From positions 129,205 to 193,204 of the forward strand of contig JALHMT010000004.1 of assembly GCA_022843905.1 (NCBI GenBank): 64,000 bases of DNA, written 5' to 3'. The notes under the pieces are model-generated. The model saw nothing but the letters and a program-made list of their open reading frames with translations. It was not told the DNA's origin and searched no databases. Positions 23,342 to 33,273 of this stretch are shown one piece after another; position 1 is the first letter of the stretch, and each line of letters begins with the position of its first letter. A program made the translations under genes and the position numbers. The DNA comes from Rubrivivax sp. (GTDB taxonomy: Bacteria > Pseudomonadota > Gammaproteobacteria > Burkholderiales > Burkholderiaceae_C).

Positions 23342-24316
23342 TCAGTCGAGCTTGAGCTTCTGCCTGGCGACGACGGTCTTGTAGACCTCCAGCTCGGCCT
23401 TCATCTGGGCCGCGAACTGCTCGGGCGTGTTGCCGATGATGAGCGATCCGGTGTCCTCGATGCGCTTGCGCACGCTCGGGTCTTCCAGCGCCTGCTTGAC
23501 CGACGCGGCCACCTTGTCGACCACGGCCTTGGGCGTGCCCTTGGGTGCCAGCACACCGTAGTAGGCCATGCGGTTGACTTCCTCCAGACCGACTTCCTTG
23601 AAGGTCGGCACATTGGGCAGCTGAGCCAGGCGCTGCGGCGCGGCCACGACGATGGGAATCAGACGGTTGTCCCTGATGAAGGGCAGCGCCGAGGGCATGT
23701 TGTCGAAGATGATCTGGACCTGGCCGGCCACGGTGTCGTTCAGTGCCGGACCCGCGCCGCGGTAGGGAATGTGCGACATGAACACACCCGCCAGGCTCTT
23801 GAAGAGTTCCGTCTGCAGGTGACCGATGCCGCCGGTGCCCGAGCTGGCGTAGCTGTACTTGCCGGGGTTCTTCTTCAACTCGGCGATGAAGCCCTTGTAG
23901 TCGCGCGCCGGGAACGACGGGTGCACGGCGATCACGTTGGGCGTGGCGGCGATGTTGATGATGGGCGTGAAGTCCACCGCCGGGTCATAGCCGATGCGGG
24001 GGTTGATGGCCGGATTGGAGGCCGTCGTCGACACGGTGGCCATGCCCAGCACGTGGCCGTCCGGCGGGGCCTTGATCATCTCGAGCGCGCCGATCGAACC
24101 ACCGCCGCCGGCCTTGTTCTCCACGACCACGGTCTGCCCGAGTGACGCGCCCATCTTCTCGCTGACGATGCGGGCCACGATGTCGGTGGTGCCGCCGGGC
24201 GCAAAGGGCACGATCAGGCGCACCGACTTGGTGGGGTAGGCCTGGGCCTGGGCGGCCAGGGGAATGGCGGCCAGCAGGGACGTGCCGAGCAAGGCACCGA
24301 GCGCGCGTCTTTTCAT
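23342..24316 (-). CDS. Bug/TctC-type tripartite tricarboxylate carrier substrate-binding protein
   Basis: A periplasmic binding protein of the Bug family, which is greatly expanded in Burkholderiales and binds small organic acids and amino acids. The 324-residue protein has a signal peptide (MKRRALGALLGTSLLAAIPLAAQAQA, cleavage about residue 26), then YPTKSVRLIVPFAPGGTTDIVARIVSEKMGASLGQTVVVENKAGGGGSIG, the family's ligand-binding loop. Ligand unknown; no TctAB permease genes lie next to it, which is the usual orphan state. It starts 7 bases after xerD's start side, transcribed the same way. Confidence 0.9.
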   Translation of the reverse strand: MKRRALGALLGTSLLAAIPLAAQAQAYPTKSVRLIVPFAPGGTTDIVARIVSEKMGASLGQTVVVENKAGGGGSIGALEMIKAPPDGHVLGMATVSTTASNPAINPRIGYDPAVDFTPIINIAATPNVIAVHPSFPARDYKGFIAELKKNPGKYSYASSGTGGIGHLQTELFKSLAGVFMSHIPYRGAGPALNDTVAGQVQIIFDNMPSALPFIRDNRLIPIVVAAPQRLAQLPNVPTFKEVGLEEVNRMAYYGVLAPKGTPKAVVDKVAASVKQALEDPSVRKRIEDTGSLIIGNTPEQFAAQMKAELEVYKTVVARQKLKLD

Positions 24317-24485
24317 GGTTCGGGTCTCCGATGTCTGTGGGAAATGACAAGCCGGGTATTGTGGCCGACGCTGGCCGCCTCGCTTCGGCACAAAGTCCTG
24401 GACCGCGTCAGGACACCCTGGATCGACTTACCGGCCGGGCCCGGGGCACGGTCCGACGCCGTGCCCGCCCTGGCACACTCGGCCG

Positions 24486-25382
24486 ATGTCCTACGCACTG
24501 CTGTTGCTGCCCGACTTCGTGCTCATCGCCATCGGCTACCTGCTGTGCCGTTGCACGCTGCTGGACAAGGCGCTCTGGCAAGGCGTCGAGAAGCTGGTGT
24601 ACTACCTGCTGTTCCCCGCCCTGCTCTTCTACTCCATCCTGCGGCACCCGATCGAACCCGCACAGGTGCTGCCCCTGGCCGGCGCCGGGGTTGCGCTGGC
24701 ACTGCTGGGCATCGCGGCGGCGCTCGCGCTGCGCCTGTGGCGCGGCGTCGACGCACATCTGCACGCCTCGGGCGCGCAGACGGCATTCCGCTTCAACAGC
24801 TACGTGGCGCTGGCGCTGGGCGAGCGACTGGGCGGCACGCAGGGGGTGGCCTGGATGGCCTTGCTGATCGCGCTGTGCGTGCCGCTGGTCAACGTGGCGG
24901 CTGTCTGGTCGCTGGCACGGCAGGGCGGCTTCGGCTGGTGGCGTGAGCTGCTGCGCAATCCGCTGATCCTGGCCACCGTGGCCGGACTGAGCTGCAACCT
25001 GCTGGGCCTGCGCCTGCCGGAAATCGCGGCCACCACGCTGTCGCGCGTGGGCGCAGCCGCACTGCCGCTGGGCTTGATGGCCGTCGGCGCCGGCCTGCAG
25101 CTGGGTGCGCTGCGCGAGTCGCCCCGGCTGGCCGCCGCCCTGCTGACCATCCGGCATGCGCTGCTGCCGCTGGCCGGCATCGCCCTGGCGATCGGCCTGC
25201 GGCTGCCGCCGTCCCAGCAGGCCATCTTGGTGGCTTTCGCCGCCATGCCCACGGCCAGCAGCGCCTACGTGCTGGCCGTCCGCATGGGTGGGCATGGTGG
25301 ATTCGTGGCCGGCCTGGTCACCGTTTCGACGGTGCTGGCCATGGCCGGCTTGCCGCTGGCCCTGGCTGGACTGCAGCTGGCG

Positions 25383-25394
<12 letters not shown>
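24486..25394 (+). CDS. AEC family transporter (auxin efflux carrier fold)
   Basis: A 302-residue permease with about ten hydrophobic segments of the auxin efflux carrier superfamily, which moves organic acids such as malate or malonate in bacteria. The N-terminal MSYALLLLPDFVLIAIGYLLCR and LVYYLLFPALLFYSIL, and the C-terminal half with RHALLPLAGIALAIGL and AAMPTASSAYVLAVRMGG (about 254-271), are characteristic. Substrate unknown. Its last 12 bases overlap the convergent queG end. Confidence 0.88.
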
Positions 25395-26480
<1,086 letters not shown>

Positions 26481-26959
26481 GCGCCCATTCTAGGAAGCCG
26501 CACGCTCCAATGGGCCCGCGAGGCCGATTGCAGTGCCTTTGCGCAGTCCCTGGCCACCCTGCCCGCCCTGCGCGAGGCGCATATCGAACTGCAGGGCCCG
26601 CTGGGCGCCGGCAAGACCACTTTCGTGCGCCACCTGCTGCGAGCGCTGGGCGTGCAGGGTCGGATCAAGAGCCCCACCTACACGGTGATGGAGCCCTACG
26701 AGGCCGACGGCCTGGTGATTTCCCACTTCGACTTCTATCGTTTTGCCGACCCGCGCGAGTGGGCCGACGCCGGGCTGCGCGATGTCTTTGCCGCGCCCGG
26801 CCTGAAACTTTCGGAATGGCCCGACAAGGCCGCCGGCTTCCTGCCGACGCCCGACCTGCGGCTGTCGATCGAGCCCGTCGAGCCGGCGGAAGCCCGACTC
26901 GTGACGCTGAACGCCTTCAGCCCGCGGGGCGTGCAGCTGCTCGCCGCGCCGTTGCCTGC

Positions 26960-28351
26960 ATGACGGCGCACCGCAGCCCCGGCCGCCGAAAGGCCCTGGC
27001 CCGCATGGGCAGCCTGGTGCTGCTGCTGGGCGCCAGCGAGATCGCCGTCGGGGCCACCATCCTGGCGGTGCGCGTCTGGCCGGCCAAGGCCTACACGCGG
27101 GTCACGATCGAGTCCGACCAGGCCCTGGCAGCGCGCCACTTCATCACCGAAGACCCGCAGCGCGTGGTGATCGATGTCGATGGACTCGAGCTGAGCCCGG
27201 CGTTGCGCGAACTGGTGGGCAAGATCCGCGCCGACGACCCCTTCATCGCAGGTGTGCGCGTGGGTCAGTTCCAGCCGCGCGTGGTGCGCCTGGTGATCGA
27301 TCTCAAGCAACCGGTGGCGCCGCAGCAGTTCACGCTGCCGCCGGTGGCCGCCTACCAGCACCGGCTGCTGCTCGACCTCTACCCGGTACAAGAGACCGAC
27401 CCGCTGCTGACGCTGCTGCGCGAGAAGGAGCTCGCCGAGAAGAACGCGGCGCGACAGGTCGAAGACCAATTGGCCGATCTCATCGCGAGGATGGAACGTG
27501 CGCCGGCGGGCGCGACGCCGACGGCGCCGGCGGCGTCGTCGCCGCCAACGGTCGGCGTCGCGGCGGCGCCGCCGGCCCTCAACACGCCTGCCCCGGCACC
27601 CGAGCCGCCACCGGTCACCGCGGGGGAAAGGCAGCGCGTCAACCGTCTCATCATCGTGGCGATCGACCCGGGCCATGGGGGCGAAGACCCCGGCGCGATC
27701 GGCCCCACCGGGCTGCGCGAGAAGGACGTCGTGCTGTCCATCGCGCTGCAGCTTCGCGACAAGCTCAACGCCCAGCGCGGCATGCGCGTGATGCTGACGC
27801 GTGACGCCGACTTCTTCGTGCCGCTTCACGAACGCGTGCGCAAGGCCCGCCGCGTGCAGGCCGACCTGTTCGTGTCCATCCATGCCGACGCCTTCTTCCG
27901 GCGCGAGGCCCGGGGGGCGAGCGTCTTTGCGCTCAGCGAACGCGGCGCCACCAGCACCGCGGCGCGCTGGATGGCCGACCGCGAGAACCGCGCCGACCTC
28001 GTGGGCGGCGTCAACATCGACGTGAAGGACGCACAGGTGATGCGCACCCTGCTCGACATGAGCACCACGGCGCAGATCAAGGACAGCCTGAAGCTGGGCC
28101 GCGAGGTGCTCAGCCACATCGGCCGCGTCGGCAAGCTGCACAAGAGACAGGTCGAACAGGCCGGCTTTGCGGTGCTGAAGGCGCCCGACGTGCCCAGCAT
28201 CCTGGTGGAAACGGCGTTCATCTCCAACCCCGAGGAAGAAGCCAAGCTGCGCGACCCCGAGTTCAAGCGCAAGCTGGTCGACGCGCTGGCCACGGGCATC
28301 CGCCGCTACTTCGCGGCCAATCCGCCGCTGCATCGCAACCGGCAGTTGTAG
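26960..28351 (+). CDS. amiC: N-acetylmuramoyl-L-alanine amidase AmiC-type
   Basis: This periplasmic zinc amidase splits daughter cell walls by cutting the bond between MurNAc and the stem peptide. The 463-residue protein has a twin-arginine-like signal (SPGRRKALARMGSLVLLLGASE, about 5-26), an AMIN domain (about 40-140, VWPAKAYTRVTIESDQALAARHFI), a Pro/Ala linker (about 175-220) and a C-terminal Amidase_3 domain with DPGHGGEDPGAIGPTGLREK (about 235-254), SIHADAF and VETAFISNPEEE. The zinc ligands are in place. Directly after tsaE with ATGA overlap, an arrangement seen in other proteobacteria (tsaE-amiC-mutL). Confidence 0.93.
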   Translation: MTAHRSPGRRKALARMGSLVLLLGASEIAVGATILAVRVWPAKAYTRVTIESDQALAARHFITEDPQRVVIDVDGLELSPALRELVGKIRADDPFIAGVRVGQFQPRVVRLVIDLKQPVAPQQFTLPPVAAYQHRLLLDLYPVQETDPLLTLLREKELAEKNAARQVEDQLADLIARMERAPAGATPTAPAASSPPTVGVAAAPPALNTPAPAPEPPPVTAGERQRVNRLIIVAIDPGHGGEDPGAIGPTGLREKDVVLSIALQLRDKLNAQRGMRVMLTRDADFFVPLHERVRKARRVQADLFVSIHADAFFRREARGASVFALSERGATSTAARWMADRENRADLVGGVNIDVKDAQVMRTLLDMSTTAQIKDSLKLGREVLSHIGRVGKLHKRQVEQAGFAVLKAPDVPSILVETAFISNPEEEAKLRDPEFKRKLVDALATGIRRYFAANPPLHRNRQL

Positions 28352-28426
28352 CCTGCGGCCGCGTCGGCCCGCCCGCAAGGCCTGTGTGCCGATGGACCCG
28401 CACCACCCCCTCCTACAATCTCGGCA

Positions 28427-30313
28427 ATGAATGCCACCTTGCCGGGCGCCATGCGCCGGCCGATCCGCGAACTGCCCGACGAGCTGGTGAGCCAGATCGC
28501 GGCCGGCGAGGTCGTGGAACGACCCGCCTCCGTGGTGCGCGAGCTGGTCGACAACGCGCTGGACGCCGGCGCCTCGCAGATCACCGTGCGCCTGTCGGCC
28601 GGCGGCATTCGCAGCATCGCGGTGGAAGACGACGGCGGCGGCATTGCCGCCGAGGAGCTGCCCCTGGCCCTGAAGCGCCACGCCACCAGCAAGATCGGCT
28701 CGCTGGCCGAGTTGGAGTCGGTGGCCACCATGGGCTTCCGGGGCGAGGCGCTGGCCGCCATCGCGTCGGTGTCCGAGGTTTCCATCACCAGTCGCACGGC
28801 CGACGCGCCGCACGCCTGGCGGCTGGACGCACGCAGCGGTGAACTGCAGGCCGCGGCGCGTGCCGCAGGCACCACGGTGGAGGTGCGCGAGCTGTTCTTC
28901 AGCACGCCGGCACGGCGCAAGTTCCTGAAGACCGACGCCACCGAACTGGCCCACGGCCTGGATGCCGTGCGGCGCCACGCGCTGGCACGACCCGACGTCG
29001 GGTTCGCCGTGTGGCACGAGGGCCGCCTGGTGGCGCAGTGGCGCGCCCAGCGGGGTGACGGCGCCGCCGAAGCCCGCCTGTCCGACGTGCTGGGGCCCGA
29101 CTTCATCGGGGCCAGCCGGGCGCTGAGCGCCCAGGCCGGACCCTTGTCCCTGGGCGGACGCGTGGGCCAGCCCGAAGCCGCGCGCAGCCGCGCCGACCTG
29201 CAGTACGTCTTCGTCAATGGCCGCTTCGTGCGCGACCGCCTGATCGCCCACGCCGTGCGCTCGGCCTACGAAGACCAGCTGCACGGCAGCCGGCAACCGG
29301 CCTATGCGCTGTTCCTGCAGATCGCGCCGGAACTGGTGGACGTCAACGTGCACCCGACGAAGATCGAGGTGCGCTTCCGCGACGGTCGCGCGCTGCACGG
29401 TGCCGTGCGCCATGCGGTGGAAGACGCGCTGGCGGCGACACGCGCAGCCCTGCCGGCCCCGCCGACGGCAGTCTCTGCATCTCCCCCGATGCCCGATTTT
29501 CCGACGATGCAGCAGCGCAGCTTCGCGCTGCCCGAGGCCACGCGGCTGCCGGCCGAAGAGCCGGCCAGGCGCTGGGCCGATGCGCCGCGCTGGTCGGCGT
29601 CCGAAGTCCGGCCGCACCCCGGAGGCCCCGCCGGCCTGGAGGCCTGGGCCGCCTTGCGCGGCGAGACGCCGGCCGCAGAGGCCCCAACGCCGTCGTCCGC
29701 CCGCGCCGGGGCCACCGCCGAAACGGACGCCTGGCCGCTGGGCCGCGCGCTGGCACAGATCGGCGGTACCTGGGTGCTGGCCGAAAACCGCCACGGCCTG
29801 GTCATCGTGGACATGCACGCCGCGCACGAGCGCATCGTCTACGAACGGCTGAAGGCGACGCAGGGCGACGGCCGGCTGCCGGCGCAGCCGCTGCTGATCC
29901 CTGTCAGCTTCGCGGCCACCGCGGCGGAGATCGCCACTGCCGAGGCCGAGTTCGAGGCCTTGTCGTCACTGGGCCTGGACGTCGCCCCGCTGTCGGCCGG
30001 CACGTTGGCGGTGCGCAGCCGTCCGGCGGCCCTGCCCGATGCCGACGTGGCCGAACTCGCGCGTTCCGTGTTGGCCGATCTGGCACAGGTCGGCTCCAGC
30101 ACCGTGGTGCGCCGGGCGCGCGACGAGTTGCTGGCCACCATGGCCTGCCACGGCGCCGTGCGCGCCAATCGCAGACTGACATTGGAAGAGATGAACGCGC
30201 TGCTGCGCGACATGGAAGCCACCGAACGCGCCGACCAGTGCAATCATGGCCGCCCGACCTGGCGACAGATCGGCTTCAAGGAACTCGACGCGCTGTTCCT
30301 GCGAGGGCGCTGA
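28427..30313 (+). CDS. mutL: DNA mismatch repair protein MutL
   Basis: MutL couples MutS mismatch recognition to strand removal. The 628-residue protein has the GHKL ATPase motifs in the N-terminal domain: RPIRELPDELVSQIAAGEVVERPASVVRELVDNALDAGAS (about 7-46), DDGGGI and TMGFRGEALAAIASVS. A Pro/Ala-rich linker (about 340-430) precedes the C-terminal dimerisation domain with IVDMHAAHERIVYERL, close to the DQHAx2Ex4E endonuclease motif but with Met for Gln, and ATMACHGAVRANRRL. It lies 75 bases after amiC. TACAAT at 28414-28419 ends 7 bases before the ATG, so this gene may also have a leaderless transcript. Confidence 0.96.
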   Translation: MNATLPGAMRRPIRELPDELVSQIAAGEVVERPASVVRELVDNALDAGASQITVRLSAGGIRSIAVEDDGGGIAAEELPLALKRHATSKIGSLAELESVATMGFRGEALAAIASVSEVSITSRTADAPHAWRLDARSGELQAAARAAGTTVEVRELFFSTPARRKFLKTDATELAHGLDAVRRHALARPDVGFAVWHEGRLVAQWRAQRGDGAAEARLSDVLGPDFIGASRALSAQAGPLSLGGRVGQPEAARSRADLQYVFVNGRFVRDRLIAHAVRSAYEDQLHGSRQPAYALFLQIAPELVDVNVHPTKIEVRFRDGRALHGAVRHAVEDALAATRAALPAPPTAVSASPPMPDFPTMQQRSFALPEATRLPAEEPARRWADAPRWSASEVRPHPGGPAGLEAWAALRGETPAAEAPTPSSARAGATAETDAWPLGRALAQIGGTWVLAENRHGLVIVDMHAAHERIVYERLKATQGDGRLPAQPLLIPVSFAATAAEIATAEAEFEALSSLGLDVAPLSAGTLAVRSRPAALPDADVAELARSVLADLAQVGSSTVVRRARDELLATMACHGAVRANRRLTLEEMNALLRDMEATERADQCNHGRPTWRQIGFKELDALFLRGR

Positions 30314-30430
30314 GCATGTCGGCCCCCGGCCCGCTGCCCGCCCGGCGGCCCGCTTCGGATGGCGCTGCTGCCCCTGCCGCCGGCGTCGTTCCGTCCCGAG
30401 AAGCAGTCCCGACGTCGACGGTTCGCAGGA

Positions 30431-30859
30431 TCAGGAGTTGATGTAGCTCTCCAGCTGCGCGATGGTGGACTCGTGGTCGGCGATGATGTCGTCCATCAGG
30501 TCGCGGATCGAGATCATGCCCTGCACCGTGCCCTTGTCGATCACCGGCAGGTGACGGATGCGCTTTTCCCGCATCAGGGCCATGCAGTCGCGCGTGCGGG
30601 TCTGGGGCGAGACGACGATCACGGTGCGCGTCATGATGTCCGAGACCTTGGTGTCCTTCGAGTTCCGCCCTTGCAGGGCCACCTTGCGCGTGTAGTCGCG
30701 CTCAGAGAAGACACCGACGAGCTGGCCTCGCTCCATCACCATCAGGGCACCGACTTCGTAGTCGGCCAGCAGCTTCAGTGCGTCGAAGACGGTGTCTTCG
30801 GGTCGCACGTGCCACAAGGTGCCGTCGTGGCGCTTGAGGATCTCGGAGACAGGCTTCAT
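30431..30859 (-). CDS. CBS-domain protein
   Basis: A 142-residue protein made of two CBS domains (about 8-65 and 72-130): VSEILKRHDGTLWHVRPEDTVFDALKLLADYEVGALMVMERGQLVGVFSERDYTRKV followed by VSDIMTRTVIVVSPQTRTRDCMALMREKRIRHLPVIDKGTVQGMISIRDLMDDII. Stand-alone CBS pairs bind adenine nucleotides and regulate partner proteins; the partner is unknown here. Start is the ATG at 30857-30859; longer frames overlap the next gene. It is convergent with mutL. Confidence 0.88.
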   Translation of the reverse strand: MKPVSEILKRHDGTLWHVRPEDTVFDALKLLADYEVGALMVMERGQLVGVFSERDYTRKVALQGRNSKDTKVSDIMTRTVIVVSPQTRTRDCMALMREKRIRHLPVIDKGTVQGMISIRDLMDDIIADHESTIAQLESYINS

Positions 30860-30974
30860 CGCAGCACCTCGTCGAGACGGCGCGAACGCCGGTATGCGCA
30901 GACTACACAAAGCCGGGCCGTCCGGACAGCCCTTGGCCCACGTGTTTCCCCGCGTCATGCGAACATTCGAGGCC

Positions 30975-31868
30975 ATGACATCGGTCAAGCCCCTTCTGCG
31001 AGCACGCACACTCTGGCGTCGCCTGGCTGCAGCGCTGGCCGCGGTGGGCCTGGTGGCCGGACTGCTGGGCGGCTGCGCCACCCTGGACCAGCAGCAGCGC
31101 AAATGGATCTTCCAGCCCAGCGAGCGCACCTGGTGGGGCGGCCTGCAGGCCGCCGAAGGCATGGAGGACGTCTGGATCGAGTTCCAGCCGGGCGATCAGC
31201 GCGAAGCTGCGAAGCTGCACGGGCTGTGGCTTCCACAAGCCCGACCTGGCGCGCCGGTGCTGCTGTACCTGCATGGCGCACGTTACGACGTGCGAGGCAG
31301 CGCGCATCGCATGCGCCGCATGCACGACCTGGGCTTCTCGGTGCTGGGCATCGACTACCGCGGCTTCGGGCGCAGCACTGCAGAGTTGCCTTCGGAGACC
31401 ATGGCCTACGAAGACGCCCATGCCGCCTGGCGCTGGCTGGCGGCGCGCGAACCGGCAGCGCCCCGTTACATCTTCGGGCACTCGCTGGGCGGCGCCATCG
31501 CCGTGCACCTGGCGACCCAGGTTCGAGACGCCTCAGGCCTCATCGTGGAAGGCAGCTTCACGTCCATCCCCGCGGTGGTGGGCACCTTCAAGTGGGGCTG
31601 GCTGCCGGTGGGGCCTTTCATCACCCAGCGCTTCGACGCCGCGGCGCGCATCGGCCAGGTGCGCTCGCCGGTGCTGGTGGTGCACGGCAGCGCAGACCGG
31701 CTCATCAGTCCGGAACTCGGCCGCGCCTTGTTCGAGCGTGCACCGCAGCCCAAGCGCTTCGTGCTGGTCGAAGGCGGCTCGCACCACAACACCAATTCGA
31801 TGGGCCAGCCGCAGTATCGGCAGGCGCTGGCCGAACTGTTCGGCCTGGCGCCGACCGGCGGCCACTGA
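30975..31868 (+). CDS. Alpha/beta hydrolase, probable lipoprotein
   Basis: A 297-residue serine hydrolase with a lipobox: the N-terminus MTSVKPLLRARTLWRRLAAALAAVGLVAGLLGGC gives signal peptidase II cleavage before Cys34, so it should be membrane anchored. The hydrolase core shows LLYLHGARYDVRGSAHRMRRMHDLGF, the nucleophile elbow GHSLGGA (about 167-173), VVHGSADRLI (Asp) and GGSHHNTNS (His). Substrate unknown. I chose the ATG at 30975; an in-frame ATG at 30957 would add six residues. Confidence 0.85.
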   Translation: MTSVKPLLRARTLWRRLAAALAAVGLVAGLLGGCATLDQQQRKWIFQPSERTWWGGLQAAEGMEDVWIEFQPGDQREAAKLHGLWLPQARPGAPVLLYLHGARYDVRGSAHRMRRMHDLGFSVLGIDYRGFGRSTAELPSETMAYEDAHAAWRWLAAREPAAPRYIFGHSLGGAIAVHLATQVRDASGLIVEGSFTSIPAVVGTFKWGWLPVGPFITQRFDAAARIGQVRSPVLVVHGSADRLISPELGRALFERAPQPKRFVLVEGGSHHNTNSMGQPQYRQALAELFGLAPTGGH

Positions 31869-31901
31869 GCCAGGCGTCGATTCGCCCTTCGAGGCGTTCA
31901 A

Positions 31902-32408
31902 TCACGCGTCGTCCCGGACCGCCAGTGCGCAGTGCACGGCCCGCGCCCGCAGTGAGCCGGTCAGCACGGCCGGGTCGATGCCGATCAGGAAGCCGCGCCG
32001 GCCGCCGTTGATCAGGATGCGGGGCAGCACGAGCACCGAGGCCTCGACGTAGACCGGCAGTTCCTTCTTCGTGCCGAAGGGCGAGGTACCGCCCACCAGG
32101 TAGCCGCTGTGGCGCTGCGCCACCTCGGGCTTGCAGGGTTCGACCGATTTCACGCCGATCTCGCGGGCCAGCGACTTGGTCGACACCTGGCGGTCGCCGT
32201 GCATCAAGACGATCATGGCCTGGGCCTTGTCGTCCTGCATCACCAGCGTCTTCACCACCTCGTGCTCAGGCACGCCGAGCTGGCGCGCCGACTCGGCGGT
32301 GCCGCCATGCTCGACGTAGTCGTAGACGTGTTCGCTGAAATCGACCCCGGCACGCCGCAGGAACTGCGTGGCTGGCGTCTCGCTGACGTGAGGTGTCTTC
32401 TTCGCCAT
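31902..32408 (-). CDS. ybaK: YbaK/EbsC-family aminoacyl-tRNA deacylase
   Basis: YbaK hydrolyses mischarged Cys-tRNA(Pro) that ProRS lets through. The 168-residue protein matches the family: THVSE-like N-terminus MAKKTPHVSETPATQFLRRAGVDFSEHVYDYV, KTLVMQDDKAQAMIVLMHGDRQVSTKSLAREIG, and the substrate pocket region GYLVGGTSPFGTKKELPVYVEASVLVLPRILINGGRRGFLIGI (about 108-150), where GGTSPFG is the signature. Convergent with the hydrolase gene at 30975, 33 bases away. Confidence 0.93.
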   Translation of the reverse strand: MAKKTPHVSETPATQFLRRAGVDFSEHVYDYVEHGGTAESARQLGVPEHEVVKTLVMQDDKAQAMIVLMHGDRQVSTKSLAREIGVKSVEPCKPEVAQRHSGYLVGGTSPFGTKKELPVYVEASVLVLPRILINGGRRGFLIGIDPAVLTGSLRARAVHCALAVRDDA

Positions 32409-32434
32409 GGCAGCAGTGTGCCGCAGTGCCGGGC

Positions 32435-32463
32435 TTGTCTTTCAGAAATTATTGTTTAACAAT
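32435..32463 (+). promoter_or_regulatory. Sigma-70-type promoter of the DUF2975 gene
   Basis: TTGTCT (32435-32440) at -35, 16 bases, then TAACAAT (32457-32463) at -10. Transcription would start at or next to the ATG at 32470, suggesting a leaderless message. The -10 lies inside the palindrome at 32447-32467. Confidence 0.6.
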
Positions 32464-32467
32464 AATT
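32447..32467. promoter_or_regulatory. AT-rich 21-bp perfect palindrome, probable operator
   Basis: AATTATTGTT (32447-32456) and AACAATAATT (32458-32467) are exact inverted copies around one T. This is the most AT-rich spot in a GC-rich window, covers the -10 box and ends two bases before the ATG of the DUF2975 gene. The XRE protein encoded just downstream (33046) is an obvious candidate ligand, which is an inference. Confidence 0.7.
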
Positions 32468-32469
32468 AA

Positions 32470-33024
32470 ATGAGCCCCGCCGATATCCCTCCTGCGTCCC
32501 CAACCCTGCGAAGACTCTGCCTCACGATGCGCATCGGCGCCGCGCTGGGCGGCCTGGTGACGCTGCTGATGCCCCTGTGGTTCTGGTCGCAGCCGGCCTG
32601 GGTGGCCCACCTTGGCCCCCAGTTCGCCGGCCTCGGATGCCAGTCGTTCGAGGTCGACACCTCGATGCGCGCCTGGGGCCTGGCCGTCTCGCTGCTGCCC
32701 ATGGCGGTGGGCCTGGGCTTGTTCGTGATGGTGTGGCGGCTGTTCGGCGAATACGCCCAGGGTCGCGCGCTGCAAACCCCGGCACAACGCCAGCTGCAAG
32801 GCGTGGCGTGGGCACTGCTGGCCCTGGCACTGCTGCAGCCCCTGACGCGTGCCGCCCTGTCCGTGGTGCTGACCATGAATCAGCCGCCGGGCCAGCGTAT
32901 GCTGGTACTGCAGGTGTCAGGCAATGACTACCTGGCGCTGCTGACGGCCGTGGCCCTGCTGGCCGTGGCCCTGGTGATGCGGCAGGCCGTGCAGGTGGCC
33001 GAAGAAAACCGCGGCTTCGTCTGA
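32470..33024 (+). CDS. DUF2975 membrane protein
   Basis: A 184-residue protein with four hydrophobic segments (about 23-45, 70-92, 113-131 and 152-172) of the DUF2975 family, function unknown. It is followed 21 bases later by a small XRE regulator, the usual partner of DUF2975 genes in many bacteria, where the pair is thought to form a self-controlled unit. No Shine-Dalgarno is visible before 32470; the ATG lies three bases after an operator-like palindrome. A second possible start is the ATG at 32527. Confidence 0.8.
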   Translation: MSPADIPPASPTLRRLCLTMRIGAALGGLVTLLMPLWFWSQPAWVAHLGPQFAGLGCQSFEVDTSMRAWGLAVSLLPMAVGLGLFVMVWRLFGEYAQGRALQTPAQRQLQGVAWALLALALLQPLTRAALSVVLTMNQPPGQRMLVLQVSGNDYLALLTAVALLAVALVMRQAVQVAEENRGFV

Positions 33025-33045
33025 GAAGGTGTGGACGAACCCGCC

Positions 33046-33273
33046 ATGGCCATCGTCGTCAGCCTGGACGTGATGCTGGCGCGCCGCAAGATGCGCTCGC
33101 GCGAACTTGCCGAGCGCATCGGGCTCACCGAAGCCAACGTCTCCCTGCTCAAGAGCGGGAAGGTGCGCGGCGTGCGCTTCGAGACGCTGTCGCGCATCTG
33201 CGAGGTGCTGGAGTGCCAGCCCGGCGACCTGCTGCAGTGGGTGCCCGGCGACGAGCCCGTCGATGGCGCCTGA
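33046..33273 (+). CDS. Small XRE-type (HTH_26) transcriptional regulator
   Basis: A 75-residue stand-alone helix-turn-helix protein. MAIVVSLDVMLARRKMRSRELAERIGLTEANVSLLKSGKVRGVRFETLSRICEVLECQPGDLLQWVPGD covers the whole YozG/HTH_26 family, with the recognition helix near TEANVSLLKSGK (about 28-39). The start at 33046 matches family members; an in-frame GTG at 33031 would add five residues. It is paired with the DUF2975 gene and probably binds the palindrome at 32447. It overlaps the following gene by 11 bases. Confidence 0.88.
   Translation: MAIVVSLDVMLARRKMRSRELAERIGLTEANVSLLKSGKVRGVRFETLSRICEVLECQPGDLLQWVPGDEPVDGA

Noticed and set aside
26735..29827. Minus-strand open frame of about 1030 codons across amiC and mutL
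   Set aside because: It covers certain plus-strand genes and has typical shadow composition; no start signal.
32479..32486. GCCGATAT inside the start of the DUF2975 gene
   Set aside because: The tetramer at the correct distance upstream is CAAT, so no FliA -35 is present.
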